Positions 15,509 to 23,437 are shown, counted from the stretch's first letter. The stretch is DNA of 25,308 bases from an uncultured cyanobacterium (GCA_946221495.1 CAMIFA010000065.1:1-25308), one strand, 5' to 3'. Numbers and translations are program-made. The notes: generated by a model not told the origin, from the letters alone.

Positions 15509-16354
15509 GGGCGGAGATTTGATTATTATTTGGGCTTGAGCAGGTTTAAAGCTGGAAAACTCGCAAATTGGACTAAATGGACAGTATCGGCAGTGAGAAC
15601 CTGGAGTAGGCGGGAAGATGTCGCTGAATTTATTGGGATCTTCCTGGTACTGTTGCACATCTTGTTGATGCTTTTGGGCAACTGTCGCTAGCTGATTTTC
15701 GATTGCATCTAACTGGCTAGAAGTAACACTAATTAAATCCGACTTTTTGCAGCGTTCTAGATTATAAAAAGAGGCAACTGCGTGTTGCTTGGGATATAGA
15801 TAACGAGCAGCTACTAAATAAACTAATGCCTGTCGTTCGTCAAAAGCAGACCTACCCGTCTTAAAATCCAAAATGTGTAGCGTTCGGTCTTGTTCAGTAA
15901 AAACGCAATCCATTGTGGCGTATAAGCGGAAGTGATAATTTTTCTGGTCAATTAAAATTGGTCTGGGGAAACCCTCTTCACCGCTCGTTAACTCAATGAT
16001 GTGTTTTCCGCGCAGCACAGGGGCATCTTGATAATTTTTGAGAATTTGAATGACGCGCTGTTGAACTTCATCGCTGGCTTTACTTAATTTCAGTAGCTGG
16101 GCAACTTTTTCCACGCCGTCTGGCTGGTTCAATAGCTGACGATGGTGATGAAATTCATAAACACCTTTTTGGGCAAGTAAACCAATGCGCTGCGGTGGAC
16201 TAGCTTGAGCCAAAAGTGCTTTAACTGTTGGTTCTTTTTGACGTGCTTTGATAAACCCCCGCTTCATTTGACAATGCCAGCGTTCTTGTCCCAAGGCTGG
16301 GGCAATTAAAGACCAAAGGTGATAGCTGGCGAAGGGTCGCCCGAAGGTTGGCAT
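15482..16354 (-). CDS. RecB/Cas4-like PD-(D/E)XK exonuclease-family protein with Fe-S cysteines
   Basis: The 290-residue protein has the RecB/Cas4-type nuclease pattern: an early Cys (C28, ERWHCQMKRGF), a TMDCVF strand (D149), the catalytic HILDFKTG (D163, K165), the QALVYL motif (Q175, Y179), and a terminal C-x2-C-x5-C group (C255, C258, C264). Together with C28 these four cysteines match the [4Fe-4S] arrangement of Cas4/AddB nucleases. No cas genes or array are near, so a CRISPR role has no support here; a general DNA repair nuclease is more likely. Its last 27 bp overlap the end of the convergent polyferredoxin gene. No clear Shine-Dalgarno precedes the ATG. Confidence 0.8.
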   Translation of the reverse strand: MPTFGRPFASYHLWSLIAPALGQERWHCQMKRGFIKARQKEPTVKALLAQASPPQRIGLLAQKGVYEFHHHRQLLNQPDGVEKVAQLLKLSKASDEVQQRVIQILKNYQDAPVLRGKHIIELTSGEEGFPRPILIDQKNYHFRLYATMDCVFTEQDRTLHILDFKTGRSAFDERQALVYLVAARYLYPKQHAVASFYNLERCKKSDLISVTSSQLDAIENQLATVAQKHQQDVQQYQEDPNKFSDIFPPTPGSHCRYCPFSPICEFSSFKPAQAQIIIKSPPLQTDNNNP

Positions 16355-16398
16355 TGCTAAAGTAGGGTTAACGCGAAAAAACGATACTTATAGTTACA

Positions 16399-16426
16399 TT
16401 GTGAAGCGAGACGCTTCCTGTACTAT
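16399..16426 (+). promoter_or_regulatory. Candidate promoter with inverted repeat in the spacer
   Basis: TTGTGA (16399-16404) and TACTAT (16421-16426) are separated by 16 bp. The spacer region carries GAAGCG-AGA-CGCTTC (16403-16417), a perfect 6-bp inverted repeat. If used, transcription would start near 16432, at or beside the first ATG of the phosphohexomutase gene. Confidence 0.35.
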
Positions 16427-16431
16427 TAAAA

Positions 16432-17895
16432 ATGAACAAAACACAGTGGCAAACGATGAGAATTAGTAGTAATTCCAGCAAGATCAAGTTTGGCACCGAT
16501 GGATGGCGGGGGATTATTGCCGATGACTTTACCTTTCCGAATGTCCGGAAGGTAACACGGGCGATCGCTTCTTATCTTGAAACAGCCTATTCCAAAGATA
16601 GACCAGTTCTCGTTGCCTACGACACCCGCTTTCTCGCTGACCAGTTCGCCCGTACTGCTGCCCTTGTACTGGCAGACTTAGGCTGGACAGTAAAAATTAC
16701 CGATCGGGATTGCCCGACTCCAGTAATTGCCTACAACGCCCGTCACTTAAATTCAGCTGGGGCGCTGATGTTTACTGCTAGTCATAATCCTGCACCTTAT
16801 TGTGGGATTAAGTATATTCCGGACTATGCTGGTCCTGCCACTCCAGAGATTACTGATACTATTGTGGCAAATATTGAAAGTGCAGACGATTCATTACCCA
16901 GCACTAATCGGGATGATCAAATCTCTACTTTCGATCCAAAGCCAGAATATCTGAAGTTTATCTACACTTTACTGAATGTAGACCGAATTAAGAGCGCTCA
17001 ACTGAAGGTAAAGTACGATGCGCTTTATTCTACTTCTCGCGGCTATTTGGATGTAGTTTTACAAGAGTGTGGGTGCGATTTAGAAAGCTTCCACACTTAC
17101 CGCGATGTATTGTTTGGTGGTGGGATGCCGGAACCCAAGGGAGAACAATTAGTTGAATTAGTAGAAGCGGTAAAAAAAGGTCAGGCAGATTTAGGATTGG
17201 CGACTGATGGCGATAGCGATCGCTTTGGGATTGTGGATGAACAAGGTAATGTCTTGACACCGAATACAGTCCTGCTTTTACTGGCGCGTCATTTAATTAA
17301 GAATAAAGGCAAAACCGGGGCGATAGTCCGCACTGTTGCTACTACCCATTTACTCGATAACTTCGCTGCTAAGAATGGGTTGGAAATCTATGAGACTCCC
17401 GTAGGCTTTAAGTACATCGGCGAGAAAATGCGCGAAACTGATGTGTTAATCGGTGGTGAAGAATCCGGCGGTTTAAGCATAATTGGGCATATTCCGGAAA
17501 AAGACGGAGTTTTGGCAGATATGCTAGTGGCAGAAGTAATTGCCTATGAAGGTAAACCCTTAAGTCAATTAGTAGAAGAAGCGATCGCCGAGGCTGATGG
17601 TCCTCTTTATAACCAGCGTTTGGATCTACACTTAGACGAGGCTCACAAAGCAGCTGTAATTGATTCTTTCACCAAGAACCCACCAGCAGATGTTGCCGGA
17701 ATTAAAGTTAAAGAAGTAGGTCGTAAAGACGGCATTAAGCTTTATTTAGAAGACGGTAGCTGGATTCTGTTGCGTCCTTCTGGAACTGAACCGCTAGTGC
17801 GTGTCTACCTAGAAACCAACTCTCCGGAAAAACAAAGACAAATTGCCCAACAGATGGAATACACAATTCAACAGTTGCAACCAGTAGCTGTTTAA
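16432..17895 (+). CDS. Phosphoglucomutase/phosphomannomutase family protein
   Basis: The enzyme interconverts the 1- and 6-phosphates of a hexose in sugar-nucleotide and glycogen metabolism. All four family motifs are present: the phosphoserine loop TASHNP (115-120, Ser117), the metal loop TDGDSDR (258-264), the sugar loop GGEESGG (341-347) and the phosphate-binding RPSGTEP (448-454). The FGTDGWRG opening begins at residue 20. Length (487) is normal for the alpha-phosphohexomutase superfamily. Sequence alone does not tell glucose from mannose or glucosamine as substrate. The start could be this ATG or the one eight codons later (16456). The promoter candidate lies so close that the first ATG would have almost no leader. 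A terminator follows the stop. Confidence 0.92.
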   Translation: MNKTQWQTMRISSNSSKIKFGTDGWRGIIADDFTFPNVRKVTRAIASYLETAYSKDRPVLVAYDTRFLADQFARTAALVLADLGWTVKITDRDCPTPVIAYNARHLNSAGALMFTASHNPAPYCGIKYIPDYAGPATPEITDTIVANIESADDSLPSTNRDDQISTFDPKPEYLKFIYTLLNVDRIKSAQLKVKYDALYSTSRGYLDVVLQECGCDLESFHTYRDVLFGGGMPEPKGEQLVELVEAVKKGQADLGLATDGDSDRFGIVDEQGNVLTPNTVLLLLARHLIKNKGKTGAIVRTVATTHLLDNFAAKNGLEIYETPVGFKYIGEKMRETDVLIGGEESGGLSIIGHIPEKDGVLADMLVAEVIAYEGKPLSQLVEEAIAEADGPLYNQRLDLHLDEAHKAAVIDSFTKNPPADVAGIKVKEVGRKDGIKLYLEDGSWILLRPSGTEPLVRVYLETNSPEKQRQIAQQMEYTIQQLQPVAV

Positions 17896-17920
17896 CAATG
17901 AGTAGTTAGCAAGAAGTTTT

Positions 17921-17962
17921 AAGGATAAAGTACGAAGTATACGTCTTTATCCTTTTTTATTT
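17921..17962 (+). terminator. Rho-independent terminator after the phosphohexomutase gene
   Basis: A perfect 10-bp stem (AAGGATAAAG at 17921-17930 and CTTTATCCTT at 17945-17954) is followed by TTTTATTT. It ends only a few bases before the lapA-like ATG, so the next gene would need a promoter within or before the hairpin, or be read through. Confidence 0.8.
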
Positions 17963-17967
17963 AACTT

Positions 17968-18246
17968 ATGAGAACTTTTGCTAATTTACTCACAACTATT
18001 GTTATAGCTTTTTGGGTGCTGGCGATCGCTGTTCTTTCCCTGAGAAACGTTACGCCAGTTTCTTTAAGGTTTCTTACTTACCAATCAATTCAATTACCGT
18101 TCTTCCTGGTGCTAGCCTTTTGTGCTGTTCTGGGAATGATTTTTATGGCATTAATCCAACTACTTTGGGGTTTGGGTAGTTCTATAAGCAAGAATTCCCG
18201 TTCAGATGATGATTTGGACGATGCTTTTTCCTTTGATGAGGATTAA
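17968..18246 (+). CDS. LapA-domain (DUF1049-like) small membrane protein
   Basis: The 92-residue protein has two membrane helices (about 7-27 and 42-68) joined by a short loop with LRNVTPVSLRF. That loop matches the N-x-x-x-V-x-L pattern of the LapA/DUF1049 family. A strongly acidic tail follows (DDDLDDAFSFDED). LapA in enterobacteria helps control lipopolysaccharide assembly; the role of cyanobacterial relatives is not known to me. There is almost no leader between the upstream terminator and the ATG, and no Shine-Dalgarno. UPF0175 follows 20 bp downstream on the same strand, but probably as a separate unit. Confidence 0.75.
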   Translation: MRTFANLLTTIVIAFWVLAIAVLSLRNVTPVSLRFLTYQSIQLPFFLVLAFCAVLGMIFMALIQLLWGLGSSISKNSRSDDDLDDAFSFDED

Positions 18247-18266
18247 TTTATTGTCGAGTAGGAGCA

Positions 18267-18638
18267 ATGCTTGTGAGAACCGTTTCAATTCAACTTCCAG
18301 AAACAGTATTTACCGCTTTAGGCAAACATCCTCATGAGTTTATCCAGGAAATGCGGATTGTAGCAGCTGTCAAATGGTATGAACTGGGAAAAATATCTCA
18401 GGAAAAGGCGGCAGAAATTGCCGGCTTAACTCTCTTAGACTTTATTGATGCCTTGTCCCGTTACAAATCTCCTGAAGCAGAAACAAAATCCCTCCGGCAA
18501 ATAGCAGCCATGCCTGTTAAAGAACGTCACAAATTGCTAGCAAAATCCATTAGTTCAACCGCCGAGGACTTTTTAAACGAACCAGAGTTAACATTTTCAG
18601 TTCTAGATATTGAGGACTGGGACATAGGAAATGATTAA
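18267..18638 (+). CDS. UPF0175-family antitoxin
   Basis: The 123-residue protein shows the UPF0175 pattern: a strand start (VSIQLPETVFTAL), then helices with RIVAAVKWYELGKISQEKAAEIAGLTLLDFIDAL, an HTH-like DNA-binding segment. Members are predicted antitoxins that are usually paired with PIN-like toxins and regulate their own operon. Here the next gene, overlapping by 8 bp in the ATG/TAA region, is a mazF-type toxin gene that is broken. The antitoxin is intact. A second in-frame start (GTG) exists three codons in, so the exact start is uncertain. Confidence 0.75.
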   Translation: MLVRTVSIQLPETVFTALGKHPHEFIQEMRIVAAVKWYELGKISQEKAAEIAGLTLLDFIDALSRYKSPEAETKSLRQIAAMPVKERHKLLAKSISSTAEDFLNEPELTFSVLDIEDWDIGND

Positions 18639-19041
18639 TCCTAAGCGAGGGGAGATTTGGCTTGTGCAACTCGATCCCACGCGAGGGCAAGAAATTCAGA
18701 AAACTTGACCCGCAGTAGTAATCAGTTCTAACCTTTTTGAACCGATTCTCATTCGGATTGTCATTTCTGTAACTAGATGGCAAGAGAAGTTTAGCGATCG
18801 CCCTTTTATGCTATTCATTAACTCAAATGAGGAAAATGGCTTAGACCAAGACTCTGCTGGTAATGTTCTGCAAGTTCGTAGTATATCCGTTGAACGATTT
18901 GTCAAGTGTATATGGCAAGTCTCGCTAACGGTTCTCCAAGAACTACTAGCAGGTTTAATTATCTGTGTTGATTATAGAATAGATATGCGTTTGTGTTGGC
19001 GTTCAGGAAGTGTAGCGCAGTATCTAGCTAGCGATTCTTGA
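18631..19041 (+). pseudogene. mazF/pemK-type toxin gene interrupted by one in-frame TGA
   Basis: From ATG 18631 the frame reads MINPKRGEIWLVQLDPTRGQ...IQKT, then TGA (18706-18708), then PAVVISSNLFEPI without a shift. MazF proteins have Arg at the stop position (T-R-P-A-V-V). A CGA to TGA change (C to T) would explain it. The rest of the toxin follows in the same frame: SVTRWQEKFSDRPFM, ENGLDQDSAGNVLQVRSISVERFV, and a last LLAGLIICVDY. After that the frame runs on about 20 codons with no MazF likeness (RIDMRLCW...), so the original stop may also be lost. MazF toxins cut RNA at specific sequences; this copy should give only a 25-residue peptide. A fragment from ATG 18808 would lack the N-terminal active-site part. 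Confidence 0.85.
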
Positions 19042-19058
19042 GAGTAGGAAAAGCTTTC

Positions 19059-19475
19059 TTACTTAGTTTCCATCCAATTTTGACCTGCACGGACATCAAC
19101 CTTTAAAGGCACACTTAGTTGTACAGCAGATTCCATCGTCGAGCGAATTTGCGGCTGTAATTCTTCCCATTCACTGGGAGAAACTTCAAATATTAATTCA
19201 TCGTGAACTTGTAACAATAACCGCGCTTGGTAAGATTGCAAAACCTCATGCAGTTTTACCATCGCAATTTTAATAATATCAGCACTAGAACCTTGAATTG
19301 GGGCATTAGCAGCAGCGCGGAGTAAACCCGCATCATAAGCTGTTGCACCTTTGGTAACTTTATCAAGTTCGATGTCTTGGGGTTTATTGCCTTTGTATCT
19401 CCGCAGGCGATCGCTTGTGAAATTAAAATAGCGCCGCCGCCCTAAAATTGTTTCTACATAACCATTGGCGATCGC
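19059..19475 (-). pseudogene. Orphan copy of the polA 3' end (138 codons)
   Basis: The 417 bp here are, by eye, identical to the last 417 bp of polA (20456-20872). They encode AIANGYVETILGRRRYF... to the polA stop, including the motif C HDE but neither motif A nor motif B, so this cannot be a polymerase. The frame extends upstream for ten more codons through bases shared with the end of the rpn gene (MQPWIKGNEC). This gives an apparent 148-codon ORF (19059-19505) that is chimeric and probably not a gene. The lack of any change suggests recent origin or gene conversion. Confidence 0.9.
19059..19475. repeat. 417-bp direct repeat, copy 1 (distal)
   Basis: It matches 20456-20872 with a constant offset of 1,397 bp. 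Its right end is the HIP1 octamer GCGATCGC (19468-19475), after which the two copies diverge. Its left end is the polA stop codon. Confidence 0.9.
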
Positions 19476-19488
19476 GCACTCATTCCCC

Positions 19489-20415
19489 TTAATCCAAGGT
19501 TGCATCTGAAACTTGCTGCAACCAAGCCTCTAAATCCTCCACCTTGGAAAAATCTAACAACGCTACTGCTAAATCTTCTAACTGAGTCAGCGATAGCTGC
19601 TGAATACGCTGTTGTAATTCAGGTTCAACTGTACCAATTTTCCGAGGAAGCAGCCGCATAATCAGCGATCGCGCCTCTGATTGCTTTCCTTGTTCAATCC
19701 CTTCTTCCATCCAGCTAGTGACAATTTTCATAACAGCTTCTTGTTCAACTGGCTCTATATTAGCAATGTCAGTTCGTAAAAGCCTTTCTTCATTAGCACT
19801 TAGACGTAAATACGTATCAATAAATCCAGAAATTAATTGCATCCGTGCTGGATCTAATCGTAATGTTGCCAGTAACCGCAGACACTCAAATTTAACTTGG
19901 CGACGTTCTGCTATAGCGATATTCATTTTTGCCATTAGTGCAGCAGCTACTGGATTTTGTTGCTGTACAAAATCTCGCCAATTCAGGCGATTTAATTGAA
20001 TAACGTCATAGTTAAAATCTAAAACTACTTTATTAGGGAATACTACCTGATGTACGTTTGGCTCTGGACTTTTGGGGTAAGTATAAGAAAATATTACCAA
20101 GGGATATACAGGTAAATCAAATTTTTCATACAGGCGGGAGAAATACCGAAACATCCGCTTGCTAAAGTTAGCTTGCTGATGAGCTTGGTTCTCTATATGA
20201 ATTAGGAAAAAAGACTCTTGCTCTCGAAATTTAGCTTTGATAATTAAATCAGCTTCATAACGTTCGCCAGCCGTGACATCGGTAAAAACTTCTTTATCTA
20301 AAAACTGAATAGAATCGCGTTCTAGATAAGGTAGCACTTCTGGCAAAAATAATTGCAGGAACTCTACAAAAAAGGTAGTAAGGAGTTCCTTAAATAAGCG
20401 GTCATGATCAATCAT
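19489..20415 (-). CDS. Rpn/YhgA-type recombination-promoting nuclease with C-terminal DUF4351-like region
   Basis: The 308-residue protein starts MIDHDRLFKELLTTFF, the usual opening of cyanobacterial Rpn (PD-(D/E)XK transposase-like) proteins. The nuclease core shows ERYEADLIIKAKF (D56) and SFFLIHIENQ (E75, Q77), followed by RMFRYFSRLYEKF and YPLVIFSYTYPK. A middle helical region and a C-terminal segment (RSLIMRLLPRKIGTVEPEL..., LEDLAVALLDF) fit DUF4351. E. coli Rpn proteins are reported to cut DNA and promote RecA-independent recombination with little sequence match. The gene sits inside the interval flanked by the two polA 3' copies. Its end shares CAGATGCAAC with the polA sequence near the repeat boundary. 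Start and stop are intact, so it is probably functional. Confidence 0.85.
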   Translation of the reverse strand: MIDHDRLFKELLTTFFVEFLQLFLPEVLPYLERDSIQFLDKEVFTDVTAGERYEADLIIKAKFREQESFFLIHIENQAHQQANFSKRMFRYFSRLYEKFDLPVYPLVIFSYTYPKSPEPNVHQVVFPNKVVLDFNYDVIQLNRLNWRDFVQQQNPVAAALMAKMNIAIAERRQVKFECLRLLATLRLDPARMQLISGFIDTYLRLSANEERLLRTDIANIEPVEQEAVMKIVTSWMEEGIEQGKQSEARSLIMRLLPRKIGTVEPELQQRIQQLSLTQLEDLAVALLDFSKVEDLEAWLQQVSDATLD

Positions 20416-20455
20416 TCATGCTAATAAGCTGCTATCCTTTGACATAGTGCGAGTA

Positions 20456-20872
20456 TTACTTAGTTTCCATCCAATTTTGACCTGCACGGACATCAACCTT
20501 TAAAGGCACACTTAGTTGTACAGCAGATTCCATCGTCGAGCGAATTTGCGGCTGTAATTCTTCCCATTCACTGGGAGAAACTTCAAATATTAATTCATCG
20601 TGAACTTGTAACAATAACCGCGCTTGGTAAGATTGCAAAACCTCATGCAGTTTTACCATCGCAATTTTAATAATATCAGCACTAGAACCTTGAATTGGGG
20701 CATTAGCAGCAGCGCGGAGTAAACCCGCATCATAAGCTGTTGCACCTTTGGTAACTTTATCAAGTTCGATGTCTTGGGGTTTATTGCCTTTGTATCTCCG
20801 CAGGCGATCGCTTGTGAAATTAAAATAGCGCCGCCGCCCTAAAATTGTTTCTACATAACCATTGGCGATCGC
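20456..20872. repeat. 417-bp direct repeat, copy 2 (polA 3' end)
   Basis: This is the functional end of polA, matching 19059-19475. The right boundary is the HIP1 octamer at 20865-20872, inside the Ala-Ile-Ala codons (842-844). Confidence 0.9.
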
Positions 20873-23395
20873 TTCTTGTTGCATCTGCTGTAAATAAGCA
20901 AACACCATTGGATATCGTTGGTTAAATCGCTCAATAAACACCTTGCCTTCTGAAGCTTTTATCCCTGTTTCTCGCGCAAAACGCTGTGCGCCCATGCCAT
21001 AAATTACGCCAAAGTTAATTGTTTTAGCTAAGCGGCGTTCATCTGGCGTTACTGTTTCCTTCTCAAATAGCAATCGTGCCGTTACCGTATGTATATCTTC
21101 ATTTTTCTGGTACGCTTCCACCAAAATTGGCTCTTGACATAAATGAGCCAAAATCCGCAACTCAATTTGTGAATAATCAGCTGTTACTAGTAACCAACTC
21201 GCTTCTGGCAAAAATGCCTTACGAATCCGGCGACTAAAAGCTGTGCGGATCGGGATATTCTGCAAATTTGGGTTAGAAGAAGACAAACGCCCTGTAGATG
21301 TGCCAGTCTGATTAAAATTCGTATGTACTCGCTCAGTATCTGGACGTACTAGTGCTGGTAGGGCATCTACATACGTAGACTTTAATTTAGAAAGAGTGCG
21401 GTACTCTAAAATTGCATCAACAACTGGATGATCACCTTGCAGCTTTTCCAAGGTTGCGGCATCGGTAGAGTATCCAGTCTGAATTTTCCGCGACTTTTTA
21501 CGATCTAAATTGAGCTTATCAAACAACAGTTCGCTCAACTTTTTTGGAGAACCTAAATTGAATTTTTCCCCAGCTGCTGCGTAAGCTTGTTCTTCAAGTG
21601 CAGCTAAATCTCGTTCTAGCTCTTTCGAGAGTTCTCCAAGATACGCTGAATCGATGCGGATACCAACATATTCCATTTGAGCTAAAACTGGCTCTAGAGG
21701 CTGTTCTACTTCCAGTAACAGATCGTGCAATTTCTTTGACTTGTCCAGTTCCTCCCGTAGCTTTGGCACTAAATTAAATGTCGCATAAACATCCATTCCG
21801 CAGTAATCCGCCACTGTGGAGATGTCTAAATCAGCAATGTTTTTACCTTTGGGTACTAAATCTGTATAGCTTTTAGAGATTAACCCTAAATATTTCTGAG
21901 CTAGTTCACTTAAGTTGTGGCTACTATCTGGATTGAGAACGTAACTAGCCAGCATCGAATCAAAAATCACGCCAGCCAGCTTAATTCCCTGACAGTGCAG
22001 CACCAAGCGGTCAAATTTAGCATTCTGCAATGCTTTGGGATAAGTGGTACTTTCTAGAATTGGACGTAAAGCCTCTAAAACTGTCGCCTTATCTAAATTG
22101 TTACCTGTTGCATGACCAATAGGAATATAAGCCATATCAGCCTTACCACCACCCCAACAGCAACCAATGCCTACTAACTCAGCATCGCGTGGCTCTAAAT
22201 CTGTAGTCTCTGTATCCCAAGCAACTGGTGTAGCAGGATCGGTGTAAGTTTGCAGTTGCTGCACCAATTGATCTAATTTTTCTGGAGTATCAATTATTCG
22301 GGGTGTAATTGGCGAGAGTTCTTGCTGTTCGCTAGCTTCAGTATCAGCAGCAGAGAAAAACCACAAGTCGTCACTTTCAAATTCTGGTAGTTCTGGTAGT
22401 TCTTCGGTTGCATCCTCTAATGCCTCTTGCCTTTCTTCAACTACACCACCAAATTGCTGTTGAAGTTGATTTATTTTACCTAAAAAAGATTTAAATTCTA
22501 GCTTTTCTAAAATTGGTTCTAGAGCAGTTTGATCAAAACCCTCTAGTTTACAGTCTGCCAAATTAGTTTCTATAGGCACATCAAGCGCTAGTTGCGCCAT
22601 ATAGCGGGAGTGATAGGCAGCATCTTTATCAGCTTCTAGCTTTTTTTGGGTAGCTCCTTTAATTTGAGTTAGGGAAGCATAAATATTATCGAGGTTGTTG
22701 TAGGTACTCAGTAGCTGAACTGCTGTTTTCTCGCCGATTCCCTTGACACCAGGGATATTATCAGATTTATCTCCACACAAAGCTTTGTAATCAACCACCT
22801 GAGAAGGTAAAACACCGAGTTTCGCTTTGACTTCCTGAATGCCAAATTCATTGAAACCAGTTGTGGAACGCTGAATTGCTTCTTTACTGAGGTACAGAAC
22901 GCTAATTTCTTTTTGGGAGTCGATTAATTGAAATAAATCGCGATCGCCTGTGAGAATTTTCACTCTATATCCGGCGGCGCTTGCTCGCAGTGCCAAAGTT
23001 CCTAAAACGTCGTCGGCTTCGTACCCAGGTGCTGTGATAATTGGTACATTGAAGCCTTGAAGTAACTCATGCAAATTCTTAAGATCGGGGACAAAATCTT
23101 CTGGTGTACCAGGACGATCTGCTTTATATGTATCATCGGCTTCGTGGCGGAAAGTTGGCAAGCCCAAATCAAAAGTAATCGCCATTGCTTCTGGCTGTTG
23201 AGATGCCATGACTTCTAGCAGTGACTTCAGGAAGCCAAAGCAAATACTTGTGGGAATTCCTGTTGTTGTCCGCAGTCCACCGTCTCGTCCTTTAGCAAAG
23301 GCAAAATACGAGCGAAAGGCGAGGGAATGCCCATCAACCAGAATAAATGTAGGGCGTGTAGAGGCAACCGAGGAGTTAGCAGATAGTTGAGACAT
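20456..23395 (-). CDS. polA: DNA polymerase I
   Basis: PolA fills repair gaps and removes RNA primers. All three domains are present in 979 residues. The 5'-3' exonuclease (1-310) has ILVDGHSLAFRSYFA, YEADDVLGTLA, TGDRDLFQL and DNIPGVKGIGEKTA. A Glu-rich linker leads to a 3'-5' exonuclease domain with the intact DTETTDLE (394-401), so proofreading is likely kept. The polymerase domain has motif A DYSQIELR (740-747), motif B RRLAKTINFGVIYG (787-800) and motif C VHDE (931-934). The last 138 residues are encoded in the 417-bp repeat. The predicted protein is full length in spite of the rearrangement. Rpn follows only 40 bp after the stop on the same strand and may be co-transcribed. Confidence 0.98.
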   Translation of the reverse strand: MSQLSANSSVASTRPTFILVDGHSLAFRSYFAFAKGRDGGLRTTTGIPTSICFGFLKSLLEVMASQQPEAMAITFDLGLPTFRHEADDTYKADRPGTPEDFVPDLKNLHELLQGFNVPIITAPGYEADDVLGTLALRASAAGYRVKILTGDRDLFQLIDSQKEISVLYLSKEAIQRSTTGFNEFGIQEVKAKLGVLPSQVVDYKALCGDKSDNIPGVKGIGEKTAVQLLSTYNNLDNIYASLTQIKGATQKKLEADKDAAYHSRYMAQLALDVPIETNLADCKLEGFDQTALEPILEKLEFKSFLGKINQLQQQFGGVVEERQEALEDATEELPELPEFESDDLWFFSAADTEASEQQELSPITPRIIDTPEKLDQLVQQLQTYTDPATPVAWDTETTDLEPRDAELVGIGCCWGGGKADMAYIPIGHATGNNLDKATVLEALRPILESTTYPKALQNAKFDRLVLHCQGIKLAGVIFDSMLASYVLNPDSSHNLSELAQKYLGLISKSYTDLVPKGKNIADLDISTVADYCGMDVYATFNLVPKLREELDKSKKLHDLLLEVEQPLEPVLAQMEYVGIRIDSAYLGELSKELERDLAALEEQAYAAAGEKFNLGSPKKLSELLFDKLNLDRKKSRKIQTGYSTDAATLEKLQGDHPVVDAILEYRTLSKLKSTYVDALPALVRPDTERVHTNFNQTGTSTGRLSSSNPNLQNIPIRTAFSRRIRKAFLPEASWLLVTADYSQIELRILAHLCQEPILVEAYQKNEDIHTVTARLLFEKETVTPDERRLAKTINFGVIYGMGAQRFARETGIKASEGKVFIERFNQRYPMVFAYLQQMQQEAIANGYVETILGRRRYFNFTSDRLRRYKGNKPQDIELDKVTKGATAYDAGLLRAAANAPIQGSSADIIKIAMVKLHEVLQSYQARLLLQVHDELIFEVSPSEWEELQPQIRSTMESAVQLSVPLKVDVRAGQNWMETK

Positions 23396-23437
23396 GAAAA
23401 TATTCTAGCTGTTGCTTTGATTTAAAGCTGCTCTAAG

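Larger units (their letters stand above)
19476..20872 (-). mobile_element. Inferred 1,397-bp inserted unit: rpn gene plus replacement polA 3' end
   Basis: Removing these bases would join polA directly to the distal 3' copy at the HIP1 site and restore one uninterrupted polA. The unit carries one Rpn-family nuclease gene and 417 bp that rebuild the polA terminus. No terminal inverted repeats or target duplication other than the 417 bp were seen. A tandem duplication followed by rpn insertion is the other reading. Confidence 0.45.

Noticed and set aside
15482..16354. A Cas4 protein of a CRISPR system
   Set aside because: No other cas gene or array is present in the window; the same motifs occur in stand-alone repair nucleases.
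18550..18905. Two overlapping minus-strand frames opposite the toxin-antitoxin genes
   Set aside because: The plus strand reads clear UPF0175 and MazF sequence, and the minus-strand products have no motif.
19059..19505. A 148-codon frame starting MQPWIKGNEC
   Set aside because: It joins the reverse-frame end of rpn to the orphan polA 3' copy. Without motifs A and B it cannot work as a polymerase, so it is treated as a pseudogene fragment.
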